A DNA stretch of 42,922 bases from an uncultured Clostridia bacterium (GTDB taxonomy: Bacteria; Bacillota; Clostridia; Christensenellales; CAG-314): contig CANQJK010000008.1 of assembly GCA_947624235.1 (NCBI GenBank), positions 1 to 42,922 of the forward strand, read 5' to 3'. The position numbers and the translations under genes are program-made. The notes beneath the pieces are model-generated. The model saw nothing but the letters and a program-made list of their open reading frames with translations, did not search any database and had not been told where the DNA came from. Below, in pieces: positions 30,998-40,900 of this stretch; within the stretch, counting starts at the first letter, position 1, and each line of letters opens with the position of its first letter.

Positions 30998-32503
30998 TTA
31001 TTCCTCTTCTTCCGCCTTTGCCAAAAGTTGCAATGATATAGGCGTGGGTGAAGATTTCTTTATCGTGTCGGGATCGAATTTCACTATCGTAAGTCCGCCT
31101 GTGGACGTTGCGGTGATGATATAGGAAACGGAATCGTATGTCACAAAGTCGGGTTGCGCCCAACCTGTCGCGCTTGCAAGGCTCTTGGCATAGGGTTTGC
31201 CTGACTGCTGTTCCGTGGTGTTGTTGAGGTCCAACGTGTAGCTGATGCTATCCGCCGTGTAGTACAGCGTGTCGCCCTCGATGCGGTCGATAGTTATAGA
31301 ACTGTCGTTGTAGGCGGGATCGAGAAGGGTGAGGGGCTTGGTGCTTCCATCGGCGTCCTGCGTGACGTAGATGCCGTAGAAAGTGCCAACAACGTCGTCT
31401 ACAATGCTCTTGGTGAACACCGCTTTGCCGTCCTTCCAGGCTTTCAGTCCACTCAAAGAGGAATTGTACAAAGCTACTGTGTGGTTGTTGTTTGTTACCG
31501 CCTGCTTGGCGTAGTACAGCACCGTACCGCTGATAGAGCTGTTTTCGCTGTCCGCTATGGTGTAGTAGACCTGTCCGTTGTTGACGGATTGAATGGTATA
31601 GCTGATGTTGCCCGCCTCTATTTGCTTTTCGCCGTCGTGTTCGTGCACTTCGTATGTGTCGTTGGGCACTACCACGTCGTACTTGTCCGAGCCGACGGAA
31701 AGTTTGCATATAGCGTAGTACTTGTCGATGAAGAACAGGCACTTGCCCGCCACGTCCCAGTTGACGCTGTTGTAGACGTCTGCCACATCCTCCGCCTCGT
31801 TTGTGCCGTTAGTGGTCACCTGAGTGCTTGTGCCACTTTGCACGTCCAACTTGTAAAGAAGGCTGTCCATCAAATAGGTGGCGACAACTTTGCCTTGGGA
31901 CTCGCTAAACCAAATCTGCGCCGAGTTGTTGGTAAACACAAAGTGACGCTTGGCGTCTCCACCGCCCAGATCGTAGCTCATCAAAACCAATTGAGACGTA
32001 AGCGAATCTCCGCCTGCGGTGAGTTGATCGTTGGGGGTGAGGATATAGATGCGGTCGCCGAAAATGTACAGTCCGTTAAACTGCGTTGTAGTCGTGTTTC
32101 CGCTGTAATAGATGTTGGGAACCACCGTTTGAGCATGATCGCGAACGTACTGCTCGATATCCTTCGTCTTTTCGGAAGACGTTTTGTTAGCGTCGTCCTG
32201 AATGGCAAACATACCTGCCAAATCGGCAAGTTTGATGCGCACAACGCTTCCCACGCGCGGAGCGTCCACCACGTCGTTTGTGTAGCTGTTGGTAGCGTTG
32301 ACGTCGCTTGTGTATCCGTTGATGTAGTACAGCCATTCGCCGTAAGTTACCGCAATTCCGCCGTTGCCTTCAACGCTTCCGCTTTGAGGGATCTCCACCG
32401 CTTTGAAGGGCTGTTCGGAACAAGCCGTCAAAACCAATGTCGCCACTAACAAAAGCGCAACGGTCAAAATCATAAATTTTTTTGCTGATGTATTTCTAAA
32501 CAT
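30998..32503 (-). CDS. Lipoprotein with propeller-like repeats
   Basis: A 501-residue secreted lipoprotein. The signal peptide ends in VLTAC (cysteine near residue 24). The rest is beta-rich with recurring pieces such as GEWLYYINGYTS, LYIFGDRIYIL, NGQVYYTIADS and GDTLYYTADSISYT, and D/N-rich turns. This is the pattern of propeller-type DUF5050-like extracytoplasmic proteins; no catalytic motif is seen. It ends with an acidic EEEE tail. I chose ATG 32503 because GAAGGAG lies 8 bases upstream and the signal peptide starts there; the frame is open far upstream to 32848, crossing the promoter and the neighbouring gene. It is a single gene between its own promoter and terminator. Its function is unknown; binding or structural roles at the cell surface are possible. 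Confidence 0.75.
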   Translation of the reverse strand: MFRNTSAKKFMILTVALLLVATLVLTACSEQPFKAVEIPQSGSVEGNGGIAVTYGEWLYYINGYTSDVNATNSYTNDVVDAPRVGSVVRIKLADLAGMFAIQDDANKTSSEKTKDIEQYVRDHAQTVVPNIYYSGNTTTTQFNGLYIFGDRIYILTPNDQLTAGGDSLTSQLVLMSYDLGGGDAKRHFVFTNNSAQIWFSESQGKVVATYLMDSLLYKLDVQSGTSTQVTTNGTNEAEDVADVYNSVNWDVAGKCLFFIDKYYAICKLSVGSDKYDVVVPNDTYEVHEHDGEKQIEAGNISYTIQSVNNGQVYYTIADSENSSISGTVLYYAKQAVTNNNHTVALYNSSLSGLKAWKDGKAVFTKSIVDDVVGTFYGIYVTQDADGSTKPLTLLDPAYNDSSITIDRIEGDTLYYTADSISYTLDLNNTTEQQSGKPYAKSLASATGWAQPDFVTYDSVSYIITATSTGGLTIVKFDPDTIKKSSPTPISLQLLAKAEEEE

Positions 32504-32540
32504 TACACTACTCCTTCGGTAGATAGTACATACGAGATAG

Positions 32541-32569
32541 ATTATAGTACAAAAAGCAAAAAAACGCAA
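32541..32569 (-). promoter_or_regulatory. Promoter of the propeller-like lipoprotein
   Basis: On the minus strand, TTGCGT (32569-32564), a 17-base spacer and TATAAT (32546-32541). Confidence 0.65.
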
Positions 32570-32618
32570 CAATTTTACGGTAATCTTTGCAAAGCAAGTC
32601 AATAAATATACAAAATAA

Positions 32619-33476
32619 CTAAACCAAATTGTTAAGCGCGGATATTTGCCCCGTATCCGCGTCCTGAAAAAGCATCCAAAAGGATGTGGGAGCGTTGTCC
32701 ACAAACACAAAGTCCTTGTCCGAAATGCCCTCCTTTTCGGCAGGCAAGCCGTAACAGATGTACTTGATCTGCCCCTCTTTTTGCAAAACGCCCAGCACAA
32801 AGTACTTGTCCGACTTGGGAAAGTCGATACGGACAAAAAAGGAATCACGATATTTGCGTATCAGTGGATAGTAAGGCGGAAACTGCACAAAAACTTTGCT
32901 TATTTCCTCTTTGACGCTCATGTAGTAGTCGGCGCGACCGCCCGTTGCGTAAAAGCGTTCGAATGCGTCGCTGTACTCGGAGACGCTTCGGTACCGCTCG
33001 TCCGCCTTGACTTTCAACCTGTCTACCGCTCCTTCCGCGTCGTAAAAGTTTTCCGTAGAGGCGACAAACTGCTCGTATGCGCTTGCGTCCGTATCGGGAA
33101 GTTCCTCCCGCGCAAGTTCGTTCATTTGCCTGCGAAGGCTGTCGCAGACGTTTTCGCCTATGTATGCGCGCGCCGCTTCGAAGCACCTATCCTCTTTTTT
33201 TACCAACAGGCAACTCACCTTGTCCAAATTTTGTTTGGGAATGTCGAAAGTGCAGTTGTTTAGGGTGTTGAGTTTGTGCGCATAGGGTACGCGCCCGAAA
33301 GCAAACAATATCCACCACTCCCCCAACATGCGCACGTCGGCGTTTGTCACAAACACCGTGACGGTAGTGTTCGATCTGTCGCTTTTGACCAGTTTGACCA
33401 ATCCGCACAATTCCTTGCCCCGTTGGGCAAAGCGCGCGTCCGTTTGCTGTAAAATGAGTATTCTCTTGCTGTACAT
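32619..33476 (-). CDS. Unknown cytosolic protein, 285 residues
   Basis: I do not recognise this family. There is no signal peptide or membrane helix. The N-terminal part (about 1-90) looks alpha/beta: SKRILILQQTDARFAQRGKE, then VTVFVTNADVRMLGEWWILF. A helical middle (about 90-200) is rich in charged residues. The C-terminal beta-rich part (about 205-285) contains SFFVRIDFPKSDKYFVLGVL and KYICYGLPAEKEGISDKDFV. Two cysteines lie near residues 70 and 85 without a metal motif. I chose ATG 33476 because AGGAGAAAC precedes it; the frame is open to 33608. The gene has no overlap with its neighbours and is followed by the lipoprotein promoter. Confidence 0.65.
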   Translation of the reverse strand: MYSKRILILQQTDARFAQRGKELCGLVKLVKSDRSNTTVTVFVTNADVRMLGEWWILFAFGRVPYAHKLNTLNNCTFDIPKQNLDKVSCLLVKKEDRCFEAARAYIGENVCDSLRRQMNELAREELPDTDASAYEQFVASTENFYDAEGAVDRLKVKADERYRSVSEYSDAFERFYATGGRADYYMSVKEEISKVFVQFPPYYPLIRKYRDSFFVRIDFPKSDKYFVLGVLQKEGQIKYICYGLPAEKEGISDKDFVFVDNAPTSFWMLFQDADTGQISALNNLV

Positions 33477-33663
33477 GATGTTTCTCCTGTCACCCACCAT
33501 TGTACCGCAGTATTTAACGCCAAAGGGTGCAAATATCGTCGAAAATACGCTTTGTTGGTCGAAACGCACGTGCAATCGCGCAAACGCTTGTGCATAACCA
33601 CCACGCATTTTGTTCGTTCCGCTTGATGAACAGATTTTTTGCGCACCGCGATCGATTGTCTTG

Positions 33664-33695
33664 AAAAACTGCCCGACGCGCTTTTGCTCGGGCAG
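33664..33695 (-). terminator. Terminator of the GH13-HAD operon
   Basis: CTGCCCGA and TCGGGCAG (33669-33695) form an 8-base stem, followed on the minus strand by TTTTT. It starts 8 bases past the HAD gene stop. Confidence 0.85.
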
Positions 33696-33702
33696 GGATA
33701 TG

Positions 33703-34548
33703 TCACTTCTTTTCGATAGCCGATTTGTAACTGCTCTCCGACAGCTCCTTGAAACGGATCTTCGCGCTTATGCGATTCAAGATCGCCTTCATTGCCACAT
33801 CCATTTCACTGCCCTCGGTGTAGTCGCTTGCCACATAAAAGTCCACGCGATCCTCCTTGACGAGGTAGGTGGCGTCGGCAGGATATTTGTAAACGCCAAT
33901 CGCATAGCCTCCGCGACTGCGCGTCAGCTTCATGCTGGGCACGTCGGTAAGTCCGTCGCCGATGTAGATCATGTTCTCAAAGGGCACGACGCGTTCGTTT
34001 TGGGGCATGTACATGTTGAGTTTTTTGTGTTCGCCCATGTCCTCCACGCCTTTGTTTATGCGGTAGAGAAACTGCGTTTTGCTGGTGTAGTTGATGGCGA
34101 CGCTGGGCCATATCACTTTGCCGTTTTCATCATAGAGATAGTCGCAGGCAAAGATGTTGTAAAATTCTTTGCCTATGTCGCACCCCTCTATCATGTATTT
34201 GAGTCCGCAGGAAATGATGTAGTGACGTATTTCCAAGCCGAGACTTTCGCCGTAGTCGTTTACGCGCTTGAACCAAGTGTCCACGCCGTCGAAAAACTGC
34301 ACGTCCTTGCCCATTTTGCGCAGGGACTCGGGGGAAAGGTCGATGCCCTTTTCGTTGGCTTTTTTCGCCATGAGAAGCATGTACGCCAAAATGTGGTCCA
34401 TGCTGTTTTCTTGGGCGAGTTTGTCGCAATTTGTCCAAAACTCGCTTGGAGACATGCCCAAAGCGGGGATAAAGGTAAATTCCTGCATGTCGCGCGTGGA
34501 AAGGGTGTTGTCGAAGTCGTAGATGAGAGCTATTATCGGTTTGCCCAT
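33703..34548 (-). CDS. HAD-superfamily phosphatase
   Basis: A 281-residue cytosolic HAD hydrolase. Motif I is YDFDNTLS (residues 10-17, nucleophile aspartate first). Motif II is the serine in HYIISCGLK (about 110), motif III a lysine in YTSKTQF, and motif IV IGDGLTDVPSM near 197-207. The cap is inserted between motifs I and II (about 20-105), as in the phosphoserine-phosphatase-like C1 group. Substrates are phosphorylated small molecules that cannot be named from sequence. ATG 34548 has AAGGAGG upstream, and that site overlaps the stop codon of the GH13 gene (TAAGGAGG). Co-expression with a glucosidase suggests a sugar-phosphate substrate, by inference only. Confidence 0.85.
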   Translation of the reverse strand: MGKPIIALIYDFDNTLSTRDMQEFTFIPALGMSPSEFWTNCDKLAQENSMDHILAYMLLMAKKANEKGIDLSPESLRKMGKDVQFFDGVDTWFKRVNDYGESLGLEIRHYIISCGLKYMIEGCDIGKEFYNIFACDYLYDENGKVIWPSVAINYTSKTQFLYRINKGVEDMGEHKKLNMYMPQNERVVPFENMIYIGDGLTDVPSMKLTRSRGGYAIGVYKYPADATYLVKEDRVDFYVASDYTEGSEMDVAMKAILNRISAKIRFKELSESSYKSAIEKK

Positions 34549-34557
34549 GTTTCCTCC

Positions 34558-36105
34558 TTAAATACGAAATATTACCGCCGTCTGCGGTGCGAGCACGGTC
34601 ACGCCGTTTTGCACAGTGGCGCTTCCCAACTCGAAAATTTTGTCTGATACAATGGTGTTCATGGTCTGTTGCGTATCGGTGGGATTGAACGCAACGGCAA
34701 TGCCACCGCCTCTCGCATAGCACAGCACACCGCCGTCACCGCACTCCAACACTTCAAAAGACGCGTCCGCTTGCAGACAGGGAATTTCGTGACGCAAATT
34801 GTTGAGCGCGCGAACGACCTGCCACAAGGAGTTTTGACGTTGCATCTGATCGCGTACGCAGGGGGCGTTGTCCGTTCTGTCGATATCCAGATACAATTTT
34901 TTGCGATCCGCAACGGAAAAACCCGCATTTGTTTGGGCGCTATCCCACTGCATGGGCGTGCGACTGCCCGTACGATGATAGCCTCCCTCCTTGGAGGGTT
35001 GCGGAATGTAGCGCATGCCTATCTCGTCGCCGTAGTACACAAAGGGCGCCCCGGGCAATGTGAGCAAAAACACAAACGCCAAAGGCAACTCGCTGTCGTC
35101 CAAAAAGTTGCTCAACCGCACCACGTCGTGGTTTCCGCTTATCACGCAGATGTATCCGTTGTCCTTGGTGGCGTTGAGTTCTTCGACGTAACGCCTCAGC
35201 ATATCCCGCGCGGAAACGTGCGCCGTTTTGCAAAAGTATGCGCTACTGCCCTGCTCGTTTTGACGGTAAAACGCGTAGTCGGTGAGTTTGTCGCCGTGAT
35301 GAAGCAAAAAATCTCCGTGAAAGCCCGCCAAGTTGATGGAACGGGGCGCATTGCACCACTCGGAAATAAGCACGGCTTCGGGATAGTCCCTGTCCAGCAT
35401 TTTGCGCACTTTGCGCCACAGCGAAGCCGTCGCGCTCTTGTCCTCGTCGTTTTTGACAAGGCTGTCCGCCATATCCACTCTGAAACCGTCCGCGCCCTTG
35501 TCCAGCCAAAAGCGCATCACCTTCATCATTGCGTTGAGGGTGCCTTTTACGCGCTTGTCCTTGTAGGAAATTTGCCAACGGTCGTCAGTGATCTTGTTGA
35601 ACCCGTAGTTGAGGGCAGGTTGTCCCACAAAGAAATTGAGCATGTAACTGCCGTCGCGGTCGGCATTGCCCGTTACCCAACTGTAACCCTGCGGTCTTTC
35701 CCAAGCGGAGTTGCTCCATATGTAGCGGTCGGAATACCTGTTGCGCGCAGGCAGGGCGCTTTGCTTGAACCACCTGCATTTATCCGACGTGTGCCCGGGC
35801 ACAAGGTCCAAAAGCACATGGATACCGCGCTTGTGCGCCTCCTCGAACAGACGGCACAGATCCTCGTTTGTGCCGTAGCGCGGAGCCACCTTGAAGTAGT
35901 CGGCTACGTCGTAGCCTGCGTCTTTGAAAGGGGACGCGAAACAGGGATTTATCCACAGCGCGTTGAAACCGCTTGCCTGTATGTAGTCCAACTTTGCCGT
36001 TATCCCGTTTATGTCGCCGATACCGTCGCCGTTGCTGTCGTAAAAACTTTGCGGATATATTTGATAAAAAATTGCTTCTCCGAGCCACTTTGGCATGTTT
36101 TTCAT
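34558..36105 (-). CDS. GH13 alpha-glucosidase (oligo-1,6-glucosidase type)
   Basis: A 515-residue cytosolic glycoside hydrolase of family 13. The (beta/alpha)8 barrel begins with FYQIYPQSFYDSNGDGIGDI. The catalytic nucleophile is D211 in DGFRVDM, the acid/base E249 in ISEWC, and the transition-state stabiliser D327 in SGNHD. A C-terminal beta domain follows from about 440. It has no signal peptide, so it acts on imported malto- or isomalto-oligosaccharides or related alpha-glucosides. The acid/base region reads ISEW rather than the usual V-G-E, which is within the family's range. ATG 36105 has AGGAGG 8 bases upstream. It heads a two-gene operon with the HAD phosphatase, behind a promoter with a 14-base palindrome over its -10 box. 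Confidence 0.93.
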   Translation of the reverse strand: MKNMPKWLGEAIFYQIYPQSFYDSNGDGIGDINGITAKLDYIQASGFNALWINPCFASPFKDAGYDVADYFKVAPRYGTNEDLCRLFEEAHKRGIHVLLDLVPGHTSDKCRWFKQSALPARNRYSDRYIWSNSAWERPQGYSWVTGNADRDGSYMLNFFVGQPALNYGFNKITDDRWQISYKDKRVKGTLNAMMKVMRFWLDKGADGFRVDMADSLVKNDEDKSATASLWRKVRKMLDRDYPEAVLISEWCNAPRSINLAGFHGDFLLHHGDKLTDYAFYRQNEQGSSAYFCKTAHVSARDMLRRYVEELNATKDNGYICVISGNHDVVRLSNFLDDSELPLAFVFLLTLPGAPFVYYGDEIGMRYIPQPSKEGGYHRTGSRTPMQWDSAQTNAGFSVADRKKLYLDIDRTDNAPCVRDQMQRQNSLWQVVRALNNLRHEIPCLQADASFEVLECGDGGVLCYARGGGIAVAFNPTDTQQTMNTIVSDKIFELGSATVQNGVTVLAPQTAVIFRI

Positions 36106-36195
36106 TGTTTTCCTCCTAAACGTGCGAATCGTCCCCTTCGTCGCGCTTACGAGAGCGCTTTTGACGAATGCCGACTTTCACTTATATACTATGAC

Positions 36196-36230
36196 AGTAA
36201 TATATTACTACACAAACGCACAAACTTCAA
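36196..36230 (-). promoter_or_regulatory. GH13 promoter with palindromic operator
   Basis: On the minus strand, TTGAAG (36230-36225), a 17-base spacer and TAATAT (36207-36202). The perfect palindrome AGTAATATATTACT (36196-36209) covers the -10 box and is a likely repressor site. It does not have the LacI-type central CG. Confidence 0.6.
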
Positions 36231-36269
36231 TACTTTTTTCTCTTTTTGCGCAAAAATATATTGAAACGC

Positions 36270-36292
36270 AAAAAAAACGCCCGCAAGGGGCG
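36270..36292 (-). terminator. Terminator of cls
   Basis: On the minus strand CGCCC and GGGCG (36292-36278) enclose a short loop, followed by TTTTTTT. The hairpin begins 5 bases past the cls stop. Confidence 0.85.
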
Positions 36293-36297
36293 ATTTT

Positions 36298-37869
36298 TCA
36301 AAGCAGAGGCGAAAAGACCTTGACGATCGCGCGCAAGAACCGTCCGCCCAACGTCTGTTTGAGCATATCTTTTTGCATAAGCATGGACCGTTGTTGCGTT
36401 TGTTCGAAGTCCCTTTCTATATCCGCGATTGCAGGCGACTTGTACATCCACACGCCGTTTTCGAAGTGATGCACGAGGGAGCGGTAGTCCAAGTTGACGG
36501 TGCCCACGATGGCTATCTCGCCGTCGGCAAGATAACTTTTGGCGTGCACAAACCCGGGGACGTATTCGAATATCTTGACGCCCGCGTCCATTAGTCGGGG
36601 GTAATAACTGCGCGTCATGCCGAAAACCAACTTTTTGTCGGGAATGTGAGGCGTGATTATGCGCACGTCCACTCCGCGAAGCGCGGCGCGTTCGATGGCT
36701 TGCGAAAGCTCGTCGTCTATTATGAGGTAGGGCGTGGTAAGATATGCGTACTTTTTGGCGTGTCCCAACAAGTTGATGATGGCGTCCTTTGCCACCTGCC
36801 TGTCGAAAACAGGGCGCGGACCGTCGCCGAAGGGTACCACATAGCCCTCCGCGACGGAAAGTTGTTCTTCAACAGGTCGTTCTTCGGAAAGTTGCTCTTC
36901 TGAAAGTTGCTCCTCGACGTAGAACACGGAGCAATCGTCGCGTATCTTTGTGTTGAGCACATAGTCGGCAAGGAAAAGGCGCGTCAACTCGTTGACGGCG
37001 CTACCTTCGAGGCGCAAGCCCACGTCCTTCCAATGCCCGAAGCGCACTATCTCGTTGATGTATTCGTCGGCGATATTCACTCCGCCAGTGTAGCCCACTC
37101 TGCCGTCTATCACCGTTATCTTGCGGTGAGAACGGTTGTTGAATTTGTTGTTTGCCTGCGCGCGCAATTTACTGAAAGGCACACAGGTTATGCCCTTTTT
37201 TTGCAACCGCTTGTAGTAGTCGCCGGGCAACGTGCGCATACAGCCGATGTCGTCGTAAATTACGCGAACGTCCACCCCCTGTTGCGCCTTTTGCACGAGC
37301 ACGTCCAAAACGGTGTTCCAAAACTTGCCCTCTTGCAATATGAAGTACTCCATAAAGATGAACTTTTGCGCCTTTTTGAGATCCTCCACAAGGGCGGGAA
37401 ACAGCAATTCTCCCAAAGGATAGTAGGTGACTCGGGTATCAGTGTAGATGTGAGTGCCTGCAAGCCGTTTGAGCATAACAGCCTGCGAATAGGCGTCCTC
37501 GCTTTGCAGGGCAAGCGTGTCTGCGTCCTTGCCGTCCTTAAAAGCCGTGCTCTCGGTGTAGATAAGTTTGAGACGGCTCCTCTGCGTGGGCGAAAGTTTG
37601 CGCGAATAGAACATAAAGTAGCACATAAATCCCACAACAGGCAAAAGCATCACAAAGAACAGCCAAGGCACCTTGTAGTCGGGATTATCCGTGCCTGCGA
37701 TTATGCTTATCGCAACAGCCAATTGAGTTACCACTTCTGCCACAATGGAATACAAATTGCGTATGCTGAGAAGCACCATTAACGTCATCACCAACGCAAT
37801 TTCCAACAAAATGAGCAAAATGTTAAATACAAACCGAAAGGGCAGATACTTTTTCGGACGTTTTTTCAT
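36298..37869 (-). CDS. cls: Cardiolipin synthase (ClsA type)
   Basis: A 523-residue phospholipase D-superfamily enzyme. Two N-terminal membrane helices (about 12-35 and 40-75) are followed by two HKD motifs: HRKITVIDG with H248, and HAKSYLADG with H442 followed by GTVNLDYRS. It condenses two phosphatidylglycerol molecules to cardiolipin and glycerol at the membrane. Between the motifs, residues 317-336 form an acidic repeat, EEQLSEEQLSEERPVEEQLS, encoded by near-repeats of a 15-base unit; typical ClsA lacks it. I chose ATG 37869 with GAGAGGTGG directly upstream; the frame is open to 37899. It is a single gene, downstream of and in the same direction as the RND transporter, separated by 116 bases without a clear promoter. 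Confidence 0.9.
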   Translation of the reverse strand: MKKRPKKYLPFRFVFNILLILLEIALVMTLMVLLSIRNLYSIVAEVVTQLAVAISIIAGTDNPDYKVPWLFFVMLLPVVGFMCYFMFYSRKLSPTQRSRLKLIYTESTAFKDGKDADTLALQSEDAYSQAVMLKRLAGTHIYTDTRVTYYPLGELLFPALVEDLKKAQKFIFMEYFILQEGKFWNTVLDVLVQKAQQGVDVRVIYDDIGCMRTLPGDYYKRLQKKGITCVPFSKLRAQANNKFNNRSHRKITVIDGRVGYTGGVNIADEYINEIVRFGHWKDVGLRLEGSAVNELTRLFLADYVLNTKIRDDCSVFYVEEQLSEEQLSEERPVEEQLSVAEGYVVPFGDGPRPVFDRQVAKDAIINLLGHAKKYAYLTTPYLIIDDELSQAIERAALRGVDVRIITPHIPDKKLVFGMTRSYYPRLMDAGVKIFEYVPGFVHAKSYLADGEIAIVGTVNLDYRSLVHHFENGVWMYKSPAIADIERDFEQTQQRSMLMQKDMLKQTLGGRFLRAIVKVFSPLL

Positions 37870-37984
37870 AACCACCTCTCGGGCATAGTGTAACGCCAAA
37901 ACGTGTTTTTGTCAAGAGACGTTAAAAATATATGCAACTGCACAAAGCGTTTGCGTCGTTCCGAGCATGCTCAAAGGGACGTTT

Positions 37985-40900
37985 TTATCCCTTTGAGGCG
38001 GGCGGAACGTCCTCTTTTTGCACCCCATCTGCCGATTTTTCTTGTGACGACTCCGTTTCGTCCTGCGCAGTCTGAACGTCCGACGCGGTATCGGACTGCG
38101 CCTCGTCGCCAAACGACTGCTCGCCGATCGACACGTCCCCCGAAGGCTCACCGTCCGACAAGTCGCCGTCAACGGCATTTTTGTCAAACCGAATACGCTT
38201 TACTATGCAGTAGAAGCAGGGAATAAGCACCAACGTCACAGCCGTGCCCAGCAACAAACCCCCGAGCACCACTATGCCCATGGGCTGCATGAGTTCTCCG
38301 CCCCGTCCCAAGCCGAGCGCGAGGGGCACAAGCGCAAGCACGGTGGTAAGCGTTGTCATGAGTATCGGTCTGAGACGCGTTTTGCAACCTTCTACCACCG
38401 CTTCCTGCGGAGAAAGTCCTTCCTCTATGAGAGCGTTTATCTTGTCTATCATGACGATAGCGCCGTTTACGATAACGCCCATCAACATTATCAAGCCCAC
38501 AAAGGACACCACGTTCAACGTCATGCCCGTTATCGCCAGCGCCAAGAAACCGCCCGTAAAGCTGAAAGGTATGGACATAATGACGATAAAAGGCTTTGTC
38601 AAGCTTTCGAACTGGCACGCCATGACGCTGTACAACAGCACAAAGGCGGCAATAAGCGATATCACCAAGCCGTCGAATGCGTCGTTGAGGTAACTCGTCA
38701 CTCCGCCCTCGGCATATTCCACGCCTTCAAAGCCCGACAGCGCTTCCTTTACCGTTTTGGATATCGTTTTTCCTGCCGAACCCGAATCTATCCCGTAAAT
38801 TTCCAGATCTATGCTTGTGCTGTACTTGCCGTTTTTTCTGTGTATTTCCGAAAACACCTCTTCCTCGACGTACAGTTTGCCCTCTTCGTTTTGTTTGAGC
38901 ACGTCCCTCAGCAACACGGCGCCGTTGTCGTCAAACCCCACCACGATGTCGCATATGTCGTCGATATCCCTTTCGATATCGGCAAACTGCACCGTTACGG
39001 CAAGCGTTTGTCCGTCTACCGTCACGTTTGCGGCTTGGTATCCGCTCATGCCCACGCGCAACAACATCACCGCCGTTTGATAGTCCACGCCCCGCTCTAC
39101 GCAAAGCGTCCTGTCCAACGTAAAGGATATTTCCTTGCTACGCTCGGGAGTGTTGTCCAATGCCGACACGATGTGTTGCGGATCAGCAGTGAGTAACCGC
39201 TCACGCACCGTTTGCGCGGCCTGTCGCAAAGTGTCCATGTCGTCGCCGAGAAGTTCCACCGACTGACCGGACATACCGCCCGTAACTTCCGCCACCACGC
39301 CGTCCATTTCGCGCACGGTGACGCTTTTGGCTTGTACGTCAACGTCTTTGAGCAAATTGCGTATCTCCTGCACCGTTTCCGTCGTGTCGAGGCGAGATGT
39401 GTCCGTCTGTATGCGTATCACTCCGCTGTTGCTCGTTGCAAGCAAACCCTGCTTGCCCACCGTAACGGCTATGTACTCCAATTTGTCACCGAAGTGTTGC
39501 GACACCGCGTCCGCCACCTGTTTGCCCGCCTGCTCGGCGTCTTCGAGGCTCACAGACGCGTCGAAACCGACGTCGATCTCTATGACGCCCTTGTCTACGC
39601 TGGGCATAAACTCGGTGCCCGTCGTAAACACCAACGCCACGCTTGCGCCGAACAGCACCAACGCCACCAAGCATACAAGCAGGCGTTTGGTGAGAACTTT
39701 GGAAAGTATCTTGCCGTAGCCCTTTTCCAACTTGCTTATCGACGCGTTGTTCAAGCGCGTGCGCAACTTTTCCACGCGCGCCTTAAAGGCTTCCCGTCGC
39801 TGTTCGCGCTTGCCGTTGTTTCTCTCGCGCGGTTCCATATCCTCGTAGGTGCCTATTTCGGTGTAACTGCCGTCGGGGTTGCGCTTGTAGCGTTTGCGCG
39901 GAGATCTGCGGTAAATGAGGTGATAAAGAGATGGTATCACCGTGACTGCCACGATAAGGGACATCACTATGGAGAACAGCACCGCCCACACCAGATCGTA
40001 GAATATTTCGCGAGTAAGCCCGCGGGCAAAAAGTATCGGGAAAAACACGCACACGTTGGTAAGCGTGGATGCGAGCAGGGATCCCGCCACCTCGCGCGTG
40101 CCGTTGAGACAGGCGTCGTACACGCTTTCGCCCCTGTCGCGACGTTTGGTTATGCTTTCCAACACCACAATGGAGTTGTCCACCAACATGCCTATGCCCA
40201 CGGCAAGTCCGCCGAGGGACACGAGGTTGAGGGTGATATTCATTGCCCACAACCCTATGAGCGCCACCAAAACGGAAAGGGGCATGGTTATGGACACCAC
40301 AAGAGAGGAGCCTATCTTGCGCACAAACAGGTATATGACAAGCACTGCCAGCACTCCGCCGATAATAATGGACGTAAGCACATTTTGGATGCTGTCCGTG
40401 ATGAACTGCGCCTTGTCGTCCAACAATTCCACGTTGCTTACCGTTTCGGTGTCGGCAATGACGCGCTTTATTTCGGACACCACGTCCGTTGTGTTGGCGT
40501 CGGAAACGGCGTACACCTCTATCGTTGCGGAGAGCATGCCGTTGTATTGCGCAAAAGCCGTATCGTTGTTGTATTCTACAACGTGCCCGACGTAGGCAAG
40601 GGGCACCGTCAACTTGTCACCGTCGTCAAAATCGCACAACCGCACAAGGCGCACGGTGTCCTCGGTGAGCGCAATGCCCAGGTCGATATCCAATGCCAAC
40701 TCGTCGTACAGTTCCAACAACTCTGCGTCGGTAAACACAACGTATTGCCCGTAGGAGTAGTAGTTTTGAGCAATTTCGTCCTCCGTCGGGTGCAACTTGT
40801 TTCCGTTTTCGTCCACAAGATCGCCGTCGGAATCTACAAGACGCCCGAACGCGTTTACATTGTAGCCGTTTACCGCCAAATTGCCATTGTCGTCCCTTAC

